Source: Beijerinckiaceae bacterium (GTDB taxonomy: Bacteria > Pseudomonadota > Alphaproteobacteria > Rhizobiales > Beijerinckiaceae). From it: DNA of 64,000 bases. The DNA is taken from the NCBI GenBank assembly GCA_024304885.1, contig JALJOM010000004.1, forward strand, positions 1-64,000, given 5' to 3'. A program made the translations under genes and the position numbers. A model generated the notes under the pieces. It saw nothing but the letters and a program-made list of their open reading frames with translations. It searched no databases and was not told where the DNA came from. Positions 56,525-64,000 of the stretch are shown here, one piece after another. Every line of letters begins with the position of its first letter. Position 1 is the first letter of the stretch.

Positions 56525-57565
56525 ATGATGCAGGCAATGGTCATTCGTTCATTCGGCGGACCCGAGGTCCTCGCGTGGGAGGAGGTGCCGTCCCCGAAGC
56601 TACGGCCCGGCTATGTGCGCGTGCGGGTGCAAGCAGTCGGCGTCAACTATTACGACACGCTGGTCCGCTCTGGCGCGGTCAGCCGCGCGATCGAGCTGCC
56701 GCATGTCGGCGGCAGCGACGTCGTCGGCGTTGTCGAGGCGCTCGGCGAAGGCGTGAGCAAATGGTCAGCGGGAGATCCCGTCCTCGTCGCGCCCGGCTAT
56801 CCGACCGATCCCGCGGAACGCCTGTACTCGCCCGAGAACGAGGCTCCCAGCTATTACCCGACCGGCACGTTCGAATGGGGCGGCTATGCGCGCTTCATGG
56901 AAGTGCATCAACGCTGGCTGCTGAAGAACGACACCGGCTTGCCGGCCGAAGAAGCGGTGACTATCCCGCTCGTCCTCGTCACTGCGGTCCATGCTGTCAA
57001 GACGCTGGCGAAGGTCGGACGCGGCACTCGGGTGCTCGTGCAAGCAGGCGCATCCGGCAGCGGCAGCATGGCGATCCAGGTCGCCAAGGCTCTCGGGGCC
57101 TCGGTCATCACAACGGTCAGCGAAGAGGCCAAAGCCGTTCTCGCACGAAAGATGGGCGCCGACGAGATCGTCTTCTACCGCCACGGCAATGTCGTCGAGG
57201 CGGTGCGCGAATGGAGCGGCGGCGACGGCGTCGACGTGGTCATCGACCCGGTCGGCGGTATCGCATTCGGCGACAACGTCCGCAGCCTGCGACCGCGTGG
57301 CGTGATCGTCAATTTCGGACTATCCGGCGGTACGGAAGCGACGATCCCGCAGCTCTACCCGTTCTTCCGCAACGAGCTCCGCATTTTCGGCTCGTGGATG
57401 GGTAGCTTGGACGAGCTCCGATTCGGTCTCGATCTCGTGCGCCAAGGTCGCATCCGCGCGGCGCTGGACAGGACGCTGCCGCTGAAGGCGGCGCAAGAGG
57501 CGCATCGGATGCTGGAGGACAGAGCGATCAGCGGAAAGCTCGCGCTACTGCCTTGGGCTGCATGA
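56525..57565 (+). CDS. NADPH:quinone oxidoreductase (zeta-crystallin-like MDR)
   Basis: 346 residues from ATG 56525 (AGAGG 8 nt upstream); the frame is open further up without homology. GroES-like start AMVIRSFGGPEVLAWEEVPS, GVNYYDTLVRSG, and Rossmann motif LVQAGASGSGSMAIQVAKAL. Lacks zinc ligands. Reduces quinones or enones with NADPH. Divergent from its likely LysR regulator. Confidence 0.9.
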   Translation: MMQAMVIRSFGGPEVLAWEEVPSPKLRPGYVRVRVQAVGVNYYDTLVRSGAVSRAIELPHVGGSDVVGVVEALGEGVSKWSAGDPVLVAPGYPTDPAERLYSPENEAPSYYPTGTFEWGGYARFMEVHQRWLLKNDTGLPAEEAVTIPLVLVTAVHAVKTLAKVGRGTRVLVQAGASGSGSMAIQVAKALGASVITTVSEEAKAVLARKMGADEIVFYRHGNVVEAVREWSGGDGVDVVIDPVGGIAFGDNVRSLRPRGVIVNFGLSGGTEATIPQLYPFFRNELRIFGSWMGSLDELRFGLDLVRQGRIRAALDRTLPLKAAQEAHRMLEDRAISGKLALLPWAA

Positions 57566-57761
57566 CAGGAGCCGAGAGGAAGACAGCCGTGCCGGCGTCG
57601 TCGAGGGCGAGTTCGTGCGGGAGGATGGTCCGCGGCGGGTTGCTGCGTGATCGAAAAGCGCACCTTGGTGGACGATCGGCATGTGATCCGAGAAACCTTT
57701 CGTCGTGGCGCGTCCGCCCCGTGCGCTTCCTCTCCTTCTCGGTCGGCAGGGATCGACAAGC

Positions 57762-58613
57762 CTACACTCCGTCCTGTGCTTCCGCCACATCTCGAAGGCC
57801 TTCGATGTTGCAGATATAACCACGCGATATGCGGCGGATCGCCCGCATCTTCTCGAGCCTGGAGAATGCCGCACTGACCTTCGGCCGGCTCGCACCAATG
57901 AGTCCCGCAATTTCCGCGCGGGAATAGGGAATCTCGATGTGGATTTCCTTCTCGGTCGAAGCGCCCTCGAGCTCGGCCAGCTCCAACAGGAAGCGAGCGA
58001 GCCGCGCTCCGAGACTGTGAAAAACCACGGCCTCCAACCGGCCCGTGGTCGCGCGCAACAGGTCACAGAGATGCCGCGCGATCGCCTTCGCGATCGATGG
58101 GCGTTCGTCCATCAGCTTGTCGAGGTCGCGCCGTGAGATGATCAACGCCTCGACATCGGTCGATGCAGTAGCGTCTGCCGTGCGCTTCGTCCCACATAGC
58201 ACGGCAATTTCGCCGAGCCATGCCCCGGGCCCGGCGAAGCGCAGTGACAGCTCGCGGCCGTCGGCCGACGCAACTGACAGGCGGACGCGCCCGCTGCATA
58301 CGAGAATGACCTCGTGCCCGTCGTCGTCTCGTTGGAAGATGACTGCGGACGCCTTCCACGAGCGCGGTCTGCAATACCGGGCGACCGCCCCGAGGTCGTC
58401 TGGCTCGAGAGTCTTCAGCCACTCTTGTCGCCGCAGGACCTCGACCGAATTCAGCGACGCCGGTCGCAACGGGTTTCTCGCCGCAGCCGAGCGCGAATAT
58501 GCGACGCTACTGGGCTGCTGAGATGCAGTTCGGCCAATCCCGGCTGCTTCCGCCGTCACGTGTGCGACGTTCTGGCCGACAGGGTTTGCCGGGCTGGGCT
58601 TCCCGTGGAACAT
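57762..58613 (-). CDS. Crp/Fnr-family transcriptional regulator
   Basis: 283 residues as read from 58613; homology starts near residue 60 (RRQEWLKTLEPDDLGAVARY), so the real start may be internal. Cyclic-nucleotide-binding domain (VILVCSGRVRLSVASADGRE, GPGAWLGEIAVLCG) and a C-terminal winged HTH (IPYSRAEIAGLIGASRPKVS). The FNR Fe-S cysteines are absent. 57566-57761 downstream shows nothing recognisable. Confidence 0.88.
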   Translation of the reverse strand: MFHGKPSPANPVGQNVAHVTAEAAGIGRTASQQPSSVAYSRSAAARNPLRPASLNSVEVLRRQEWLKTLEPDDLGAVARYCRPRSWKASAVIFQRDDDGHEVILVCSGRVRLSVASADGRELSLRFAGPGAWLGEIAVLCGTKRTADATASTDVEALIISRRDLDKLMDERPSIAKAIARHLCDLLRATTGRLEAVVFHSLGARLARFLLELAELEGASTEKEIHIEIPYSRAEIAGLIGASRPKVSAAFSRLEKMRAIRRISRGYICNIEGLRDVAEAQDGV

Positions 58614-59007
58614 TTCCGAGATCTCCGATCTAGCTCAGCTTCCCATCCGGGATCGGGCCTGCTCCGATCGCGGCAGCAGGACGCGGCGAAATCGATTTGA
58701 CTTCGGCGCGAGTCCCAATCGCATGTAGGCTCAGACCGAAGGACGGGACCCTTCTGCGAAGTGCCCCGCATCTCGCATGGCAACGGGAATGAATCAAATG
58801 ATTTGATTTGAACAATATGCTGAATCAGAATGACCGTCTATGCGCTTCGCCTCGACATGCCGATAAGGTCGAAGTGCCCATCCTGCCATGCCGCCGTCGC
58901 AACGAGGGTTGAACTGGTGCCGCCTGCATCCGTGCGCTTCTGAACTACGTGCCTGACCTCGGTTCCTGCTCGAATCGGCCACCGAACGGTCAGTATTTCG
59001 AATCCAT
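58614..59007. other. About 390 bp without a gene
   Basis: It contains a perfect palindrome ATCAAAT-G-ATTTGAT (58793-58807). The arms are the reverse of an FNR box order (ATCAA then TTGAT), so it is not a standard FNR site. GC falls toward the right. No coding signal. Confidence 0.35.
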
Positions 59008-59907
59008 CTAATGACCAAATTCACTGATTCTCGAGGCGTGCAGGCAGAGTCGTTGGGGGATGTCCCCATGAACGCCGTTGTTGCTCAGCCTCGCTTGCGC
59101 GTAGAACGGAAACCGTGCCCAACGCGGCAGCGGTAGGTAAAAGACATTATGTCCAGGACCAATGGCCCCCTGTGTATACAAGAACGCTCGGCCGCCTTTC
59201 GGAGGGCCGGGCGGCGCGCCTCCTACTCCGTCAAAATCCCAAATCTCCCTTAGAAGCGCCGCCATGCCTGGAGCGTTGCGTACCCTGCTCAGGAGCGGCC
59301 GCCCACGGCTGAAGTCGGAAAGGATGACGTTCTTCATAGCGGTTCGGTTCCGGACCATCTCTTCTCCGGGTTTGTCCGGCCATGCGACCTTCTGGACCTC
59401 GACCAAGATGGCATCGATGATTTCGTGCCATGCTTTATTGAATATACCCAAGTTTGTATACGTGGCGTTGCTGAACATGGGCATGACTAGCACCATGTTT
59501 GAACCACCCGCAGCGAGTTGCACACCGAAATGCTGTATGTAACGGAAGAGGTTGCTCCAAGTCCCTTTCAGGCTCGGATAATCATTGTCCTGCATACCGG
59601 CATTCCCTGGCACCGGATGGCAGAATATATTAACGGTTCCGATATCCGTAATGCCAAATCGAAAGGCGACGCCAAAATATCGTGGTCCACTCGCGGGAGA
59701 AGCCAGTGTGCCGTCGTCGATCTCGTACAATTTAGCGTAGAACCTCCCGACTCTCTTCTGAGGAAGCAACGGCTCATTGAATCGTGGGGTCACCGACACC
59801 GGGTCGACGAGAAGCTCCTCATATTCGTGAGGCGTCGTGTTGCTAGTACCTAGATGAGTTGGTGGCAATGCCGGAAATTCGATGGAACGGACTTTGATCT
59901 CTCTCAT
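59008..59907 (-). CDS. Protein of unknown function in lower-GC DNA
   Basis: 299 residues, no signal peptide; one moderately hydrophobic stretch (NMVLVMPMFSNATYTNLGIF). A central region has FGVAFRFGITDIGTVNIFCH and a C-terminal GPGHNVFYLPLPRWARFPFY; a Gly/Pro loop (GGAPPGPPKGGRAF) separates them. I do not recognise a family. Codon use is visibly less GC-biased than in neighbouring genes, and the flanks are also A+T-rich, suggesting transfer. It stands alone. Confidence 0.65.
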   Translation of the reverse strand: MREIKVRSIEFPALPPTHLGTSNTTPHEYEELLVDPVSVTPRFNEPLLPQKRVGRFYAKLYEIDDGTLASPASGPRYFGVAFRFGITDIGTVNIFCHPVPGNAGMQDNDYPSLKGTWSNLFRYIQHFGVQLAAGGSNMVLVMPMFSNATYTNLGIFNKAWHEIIDAILVEVQKVAWPDKPGEEMVRNRTAMKNVILSDFSRGRPLLSRVRNAPGMAALLREIWDFDGVGGAPPGPPKGGRAFLYTQGAIGPGHNVFYLPLPRWARFPFYAQARLSNNGVHGDIPQRLCLHASRISEFGH

Positions 59908-60036
59908 GTTATATAACCCTCTTGAAGATACAGGCGCTGAATAGGGTTATTGCAATCAGAATTCTCTCTACGCCGGGATAAGGAAATGTCTACCGCGGTT
60001 TCCCGCCCACATCCCGCTCTACACTTTTGGACTCGA
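59908..60036. other. A/T-richer upstream region of the unknown gene
   Basis: Probably holds the promoter of the 59907 gene; no motif stands out. Confidence 0.3.
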
Positions 60037-60085
60037 TCACGTTTCATGACTTTGGATCGATTCGATCCAAAGTCTTCGTGATCTA
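60037..60085. repeat. Long perfect palindrome (12-bp arms) nested in a second inverted repeat
   Basis: GACTTTGGATCG (60050-60061) and CGATCCAAAGTC (60065-60076) flank ATT. Outside these, GATCAC (60037-60042) and GTGATC (60080-60085) are also complementary. The element ends in tctag like the other palindromic repeats in this window. It would make a strong hairpin on either strand. Confidence 0.75.
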
Positions 60086-60167
60086 GCGTCGCGCGTTTCC
60101 GTATGCATTTCGCCGATGGGTTATTCTGAACCTGAACTTTTGTGATCGCGAATGTCGTCTACTACTG

Positions 60168-60191
60168 CGCTATCCGACTATTCGGATAGCG
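60168..60191. repeat. Perfect inverted repeat, 10-bp arms
   Basis: CGCTATCCGA (60168-60177) and TCGGATAGCG (60182-60191) around CTAT. No T-tract follows, so it may be an operator or repeat arm, not a terminator. Confidence 0.6.
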
Positions 60192-60943
60192 AGACAAGGC
60201 CCGCATCGGCACCGTAACTATCGTTGGGAGTTGCTGCTAAGCGCATTCCGGAGATCAACATGTGCGATTGCACACACTCGAGGCGTCTCTCGCAAGAGTA
60301 ACCTGAATATTTCTCCCGGTTGCGCTGCGGATGTTCGGTTGATGAAGCGATTGTGATCGTGATCCGGTCGAAGACCTATACTTCGGAGTTGGAGACGATC
60401 TTGCGCCAAACGTTGACATCCTCCCCCGGTCGGAACCGGTCCCGGGCTGAATCGGCGAACTTCGGCAATCGGATCCGATTAGGCGGCGAGCCGAAGCAAC
60501 TCCCCTTCGCGAAGGTGGGTGATCAAACAGCTCGAGGCTTCGGCTTGGTGAGCACACGAGCTCCATTGCCACTTCCCCGATTGTCGGCCATCCAGGCGCT
60601 TTTCCCGACGTCGCTCCCATGGATGCGGCCTTTCCTGGTTCTTCCACGTTCTCGCACGCGGCGCGAGCCTCACCGACCCCACATGAGCATCGTCGAGCTG
60701 CGAGATCTGCTTCGGCAATAGCGCAGGGTGCTGCTCCCGCCAGGCATTCGGTGTGCGCGGCGGGCGGACCACCACACGCCGCCACCTCGCTCGCCGAAAA
60801 CATATCCCGATCCACGATCCGTGTTCCCCGGGGAACAGACTCGATCCGCGCGAGATGCGAGGATGTGCTCGCTGTTTCGGATTGCCCGATCCGGCACTGT
60901 GGCCTCGGTCAACCGATCCATTCAGCAATTGGAGCGAAACCCG
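60192..60943. other. 750 bp with no recognised gene
   Basis: Several frames are open on both strands but none has family features or a credible start. The last 120 bp should carry the promoter of the heme-oxygenase-fold gene (GGAGCG lies 8-9 nt before its ATG). Confidence 0.35.
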
Positions 60944-61696
60944 ATGAAAGAAGTATTTCGACGTATCATCGATAGGAAGCGGGCCTACGAACGTTTGCCC
61001 TTGTTCGAGTGGATGCGTGACGAGACGCAGACTGCCCGGGGGCGGCTCGCCTTCTACCCTTGCATGGCACCATTCATCATGAGCTTCGGCGACCTGAACA
61101 AGTTCGTCCTACGCGAAACGAATCCCGCGGATAGCTTCCAGGAGTTGGTCAATGCCCACACGCTGGAGGACGACCATCACTGGCCTTGGTACCTGGAGGA
61201 TCTGGGCAAGCTCGGGTTCGACGCCGAGATGTGCGGCACCGACTGGATGAAGTTTCTCTGGGGCGAGGAGACGCTGCAAAGTCGCGTGCTGACGGCGCGG
61301 CTCACGGCGTTGATCAGCGGTACCACAGGTCTCGAGCGGCTCGTCATCATCGAGGCTATCGAGGAGACCGGCAATGTCCTATTCGGGGCTATGTTGCCGC
61401 TCGCCATAGAGCTCGAGCATCAGATCGGCGACGAGCTGCGCTATTGCGGCGCATTTCATTTCGGTCTGGAATCGGGCCACGCGGTCGGCGCCGATCACAA
61501 GGCGCTGGCGAGGAAAGTCCTCGGTGAAGACGAACGAGTCCGCTACATCGCCTTGGTCGACGAAGTGTATTTCGCATTCGAACCTTGGACCCACGAGCTT
61601 CTCCGCTACGCCCGGGCACATCCTTACCCTGCGCATCTCTATGAGAAGCACGGTAGGCCATCGCACATGATCGTCGCTGCTCGAGCTGCGTTTTGA
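60944..61696 (+). CDS. Heme-oxygenase-fold protein, candidate diiron oxidase (HDO superfamily)
   Basis: 250 residues from ATG 60944 with GGAGCG upstream; the frame to 60728 adds non-homologous sequence. All-helical. The iron-ligand pattern of HDO enzymes such as UndA and SznF is visible: Glu75-x2-His78 in LEDDHHWPWYLEDL, a central Glu (137 or 140 in IEAIEETGN) and His172-x3-Glu176-x2-His179 in FHFGLESGH. So it probably binds two irons and activates O2. The substrate is unknown; no pathway partner is adjacent. The TGA at 61694 is followed in the same frame by an RTX-repeat segment. Confidence 0.75.
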   Translation: MKEVFRRIIDRKRAYERLPLFEWMRDETQTARGRLAFYPCMAPFIMSFGDLNKFVLRETNPADSFQELVNAHTLEDDHHWPWYLEDLGKLGFDAEMCGTDWMKFLWGEETLQSRVLTARLTALISGTTGLERLVIIEAIEETGNVLFGAMLPLAIELEHQIGDELRYCGAFHFGLESGHAVGADHKALARKVLGEDERVRYIALVDEVYFAFEPWTHELLRYARAHPYPAHLYEKHGRPSHMIVAARAAF

Positions 61697-61897
61697 GCGC
61701 TCGAGGCCAATTCGTTCGAGTCGCTCGCCGACGGCGGCGACGGTGACGATGTGCTTCGCGGCGAGGAGGGCGGCGATGTCCTCGACGGCGGTGCCGGCGA
61801 CGATACTCTTATCGGCAACGGCGGGGATGACATCCTGCTCAACGGTGAGGTTGTATTCGATTCATTCACCGCTTCGTCCACAGACCTCTTCCTATGA
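61697..61897 (+). pseudogene. RTX (Ca-binding nonapeptide) repeat scrap
   Basis: 66 codons in the same frame as the preceding gene but after its stop: LADGGDGDDVLRGEEGGDVL then DGGAGDDTLIGNGGDDIL, four GGxGxDxL-type repeats, and a stop at 61895. RTX repeats fold with Ca2+ in secreted type I substrates. Only the end of such a protein remains. Confidence 0.75.
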
Positions 61898-62219
61898 CCA
61901 AATGGATCTTCAGTGGGGCCGGATCAAGTCGACTGAAGTGAGAGATGTAAAGCAGGCTCGGCCGGATACTTCTGTCAGCTCTTCAGGCAATCAAAGAAAG
62001 GTCATGCGGATGTCCAGCTCTAAAACCTACGGCTCCGATGCGCGGGAGAGCATGCATCATAGCTGGAGCCATGAATTTCCTGACTGGCTCACGCCCCACG
62101 TTCCAAGGCGACGATGCTGATCATTCGGGATTGGTTGCAGCCTGACGACCCCGCAACGCGGCATGCTGTCGCGAGGCGCGAGTACCGCTTTATACATCTC
62201 GTATTCGAAGGAGCTCATC
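61898..62219. other. About 320 bp without a recognised gene
   Basis: A 70-codon frame (MDLQWGRIKSTEV...) crosses it without a family signal. The right end holds AAGGAG before the DUF3574 gene. Confidence 0.35.
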
Positions 62220-62687
62220 ATGAACCACCTGAGTCGAATCGTCATTGCCGCAGCGCTTTCGTCTTCTTTCGTCGTGGATGCCGCTTGGGCGCGCGACCCG
62301 TGGGCTGCGCCGAGACCCACGAGGGAATTCGACGAACGCTTGATATGCGATCACTATCTCGGAGGCCAAATCGTCGCGCGAACAGAATTGTTCTTCGGAT
62401 TGTCGCGATCAGGAGGGCCGAACATTACCGAAAGCGAATTTCAGGTATTCATAGACAAGCATGTGACGCCGCGTTTTCCGGATGGCTTGACCTTGCTGAG
62501 CGGGAACGGCCAATTCAAGGACTCGTCGGGAAAAATCGTCCGCGAAGGGTCGAAGGAATTGATTCTTCTCTACACTTTCACGAGAGCAAGCCAGGCTGCG
62601 ATCGAAGCGATCCGTGCCGAATACAAGAGTGCCTTCCAGCAAGAGTCCGTCCTACGCGTCGACGAGCAATCTTGCGTCTCCTTCTAG
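62220..62687 (+). CDS. Exported DUF3574 protein
   Basis: 155 residues from ATG 62220 (AAGGAG 6 nt upstream). Signal peptide MNHLSRIVIAAALSSSFVVD, likely cleaved near AAWARD. The mature part fits DUF3574: ARTELFFGLSRSGGPNITES, FQVFIDKHVTPRFPDGLTLL, SKELILLYTFTRAS and a ferredoxin-like layout. Function unknown; periplasmic. Confidence 0.85.
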   Translation: MNHLSRIVIAAALSSSFVVDAAWARDPWAAPRPTREFDERLICDHYLGGQIVARTELFFGLSRSGGPNITESEFQVFIDKHVTPRFPDGLTLLSGNGQFKDSSGKIVREGSKELILLYTFTRASQAAIEAIRAEYKSAFQQESVLRVDEQSCVSF

Positions 62688-62967
62688 GCTTCGAACCCCC
62701 AACCGTCACGCCTAGAGGATCGAGGACTTCATGCCGGCTCGTGTGGGTTTCTCATGCCCACACTGAGCCGTCTCGTCACAGCGATCCACCGTTGGCGGGG
62801 TGGTTAGCCCGAACACCTCGACCTTGATGCGCGGCCTCGAGCCACGGATGCCTGGTCGAGACGTAGCTGGTGCGGAGAGTGGAATGACCACCGGGTCCAT
62901 ATGGTGAGCTCGTGCAGGTTTTGCAGGAAACGATAGCAATCGGCAATCTAGCTGGGGCTCGACAATC
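62688..62967. other. 280-bp gap
   Basis: No gene, repeat or RNA recognised. The right end should hold the promoter of the next gene, though I see no clear ribosome site before ATG 62968. Confidence 0.3.
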
Positions 62968-64000
62968 ATGTCTTTCATCAAGTTCCTCTTGCTTCGGGCG
63001 GACGACCACATCGTGCTCGAAGGCCGTCTCCTCAACATGGACGTCGTCGACGTGGACGGCGTGCCCCACGCTCACGCCGGGCAAAACGACGGCGGCGTTG
63101 ACGGGTGCGCCATCGAGCTGACGCCGCCGCCCCAGTACATCGTCGAGTACGCGGACAAGGTCAGTCAGCCGGCGCCCCTGCAGCCCAAGCCAATCTATGC
63201 CTCGCCGTCGAATTTGGTGTTCAGCGTCCCGGCCCCGGCCGCGGGCCGGACGATCCCGCTGACCGTGGCCGGTCTGCTCGAGGCCATCACCGAGCTCGAG
63301 ATCCACTCGCAGAACGGCCTGTCGCTCGATCCCGTGGTTGATCCGCTCGATGTTGCGACCAACGGGACGGTCGTCGCCGAGCGTGCTCGTCGTGCGGCGG
63401 CGTTGGTGGCGCGGGCCGCGCCGGCCGTCGAGTCCACCGCCGTTACCAGTAACATCTCGCAGGGTGATCCGAATGTGGCCGTCCCGGGCAGCGTGGGCGT
63501 CCCGAGCGCCGTGCTGATAGCGCCGGCGCGCCTCATGTGGGCGCTGCCGACGGGGGCGGCCCGCTTTACCCACCAGCACGAGCCATCGGAGCGAGCGGGC
63601 CGCGTCGAGCAGTGGCACACCCGACTGGGGGTGCGCACGGGGTCGGGCAAGAGCGCGCCACTGGAGGTCGACGTGCCGCTGCGCTCGATCTTTTTCAATA
63701 CGCTGCGCCCGAGCGGCACGTCCACGGCCTTCAAGAATCTCGTCGATCCCGTGAAGATCAACAGCCCGGTCGACGAGTTCGCCGCAGAGCAAATAGCAGC
63801 GCAGTCGATGCCGGCGGGCGGCGCGTTGGATCTCGACCACCTGCGCGTGTCGACGCTCGGCGCCACCCTCGACCTCGACGGCTCGTGGACGAGCGGAGCG
63901 ATCCGCAGCTACCGCCACCACATCATCGACGGGCGCGACGAGAAGGTCCGCGTGGCCACAAGGGGCCGTCTGTTCCCGTTCGGTCATCGAGCCGTCCTCG
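62968..64000 (+). CDS. Large protein of unknown function, runs off the window
   Basis: At least 344 residues from ATG 62968 (MSFIKFLLLRADDHIVLEGR); the frame is open to the last base. No signal peptide. It has an acidic first third, an Ala/Val-rich middle (LVARAAPAVESTAVTSNISQ) and a more structured part with RLMWALPTGAARFTHQHEPS, RVEQWHTRLGVRTGSGKSAP, and a final segment GRDEKVRVATRGRLFPFGHR. The last segment recalls very large bacterial proteins of unknown role, but I cannot name a family. Codon use is GC-rich and coding is convincing. Confidence 0.7.
   Translation, partial: MSFIKFLLLRADDHIVLEGRLLNMDVVDVDGVPHAHAGQNDGGVDGCAIELTPPPQYIVEYADKVSQPAPLQPKPIYASPSNLVFSVPAPAAGRTIPLTVAGLLEAITELEIHSQNGLSLDPVVDPLDVATNGTVVAERARRAAALVARAAPAVESTAVTSNISQGDPNVAVPGSVGVPSAVLIAPARLMWALPTGAARFTHQHEPSERAGRVEQWHTRLGVRTGSGKSAPLEVDVPLRSIFFNTLRPSGTSTAFKNLVDPVKINSPVDEFAAEQIAAQSMPAGGALDLDHLRVSTLGATLDLDGSWTSGAIRSYRHHIIDGRDEKVRVATRGRLFPFGHRAVL

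Noticed and set aside
58793-58807. FNR box upstream of the Crp/Fnr gene
   Set aside because: Half-sites are in the wrong order (ATCAA before TTGAT) and the distance to the gene is large.
60944-61897. A single enzyme with an RTX tail made by stop-codon readthrough
   Set aside because: The RTX part lacks the linker and secretion signal expected, and similar gene scraps are common in this window; a deletion scar is simpler.

Overview
The window looks like a chromosomal segment of a high-GC alphaproteobacterium, probably a member of the Hyphomicrobiales. The clues are LysR, Crp and ModE regulators, alphaproteobacterial dispersed palindromes, a NAD-dependent formate dehydrogenase relic and VapBC/MazE-type remnants. 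No rRNA, tRNA or CRISPR array was recognised. I assigned everything by reading translations and motifs; no database search was run.

Layout. 1-7475: end of an RND drug pump, a fused outer-membrane porin, a VOC protein, a Cys-rich secreted protein, a TauE-type permease and a quinone reductase. 7845-11545: three co-directional genes that read as a sphingolipid module: an alpha-oxoamine synthase resembling serine palmitoyltransferase, a YghO/bacterial ceramide synthase-like acyltransferase, and a desaturase strikingly like eukaryotic dihydroceramide delta-4 desaturase (DEGS). 11565-14663: a phosphoribosyltransferase, a D-2-hydroxyacid dehydrogenase and a tautomerase. 15111-19834: a molybdenum block with an HTH plus molybdate-binding-like regulator, molybdenum storage protein genes mosB and mosA, and modE. 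Two palindromes, each associated with the same 13-mer, lie before the regulator and before mosB. 18.1-24.6 kb is a gene graveyard: an IS66 relic, a twice-frameshifted cyclotransferase, a TonB receptor and FecCD permease that lost their 5' ends to a shared deletion, an ATPase with altered catalytic residues, and truncated formate dehydrogenase, maf and methyltransferase genes.

24.6-31.4 kb: a glycan module (GT4 glycosyltransferase and amylo-alpha-1,6-glucosidase), a truncated sensor, and an IS3-family element carrying two copies of a 54-bp palindromic insert, joined on its right to an N-truncated gene of unknown function. 31.8-36.8 kb: a CusBA-type Cu/Ag efflux pump with a small Cys/Met-rich exported protein. 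37.0-44.7 kb: a complete N-type (predicted Na+) F-ATPase operon, atpDCQRBEFAG. Its atpB is fused in frame behind an exported-looking TPR-repeat protein, which I consider the most unusual feature here.

44.7-52.2 kb is accessory and decayed: ABC-transporter and transposase scraps, an intact VapBC-like pair, a DUF1348 protein, broken SDR/GlcG/hydrolase genes, a PPOX flavoprotein facing its LysR regulator, plasmid-type toprim/DUF3991 remains and a truncated IS3-family copy. 52.2-58.6 kb holds LysR-linked small metabolic genes (cupin, DUF924, esterase, quinone reductase) and a Crp/Fnr regulator. 58.6-64.0 kb is sparser and partly lower in GC: an unknown 299-aa protein, strong palindromes, a heme-oxygenase-fold protein with a full diiron ligand pattern, an RTX-repeat scrap, a DUF3574 protein and the start of a large unknown protein that runs off the window.
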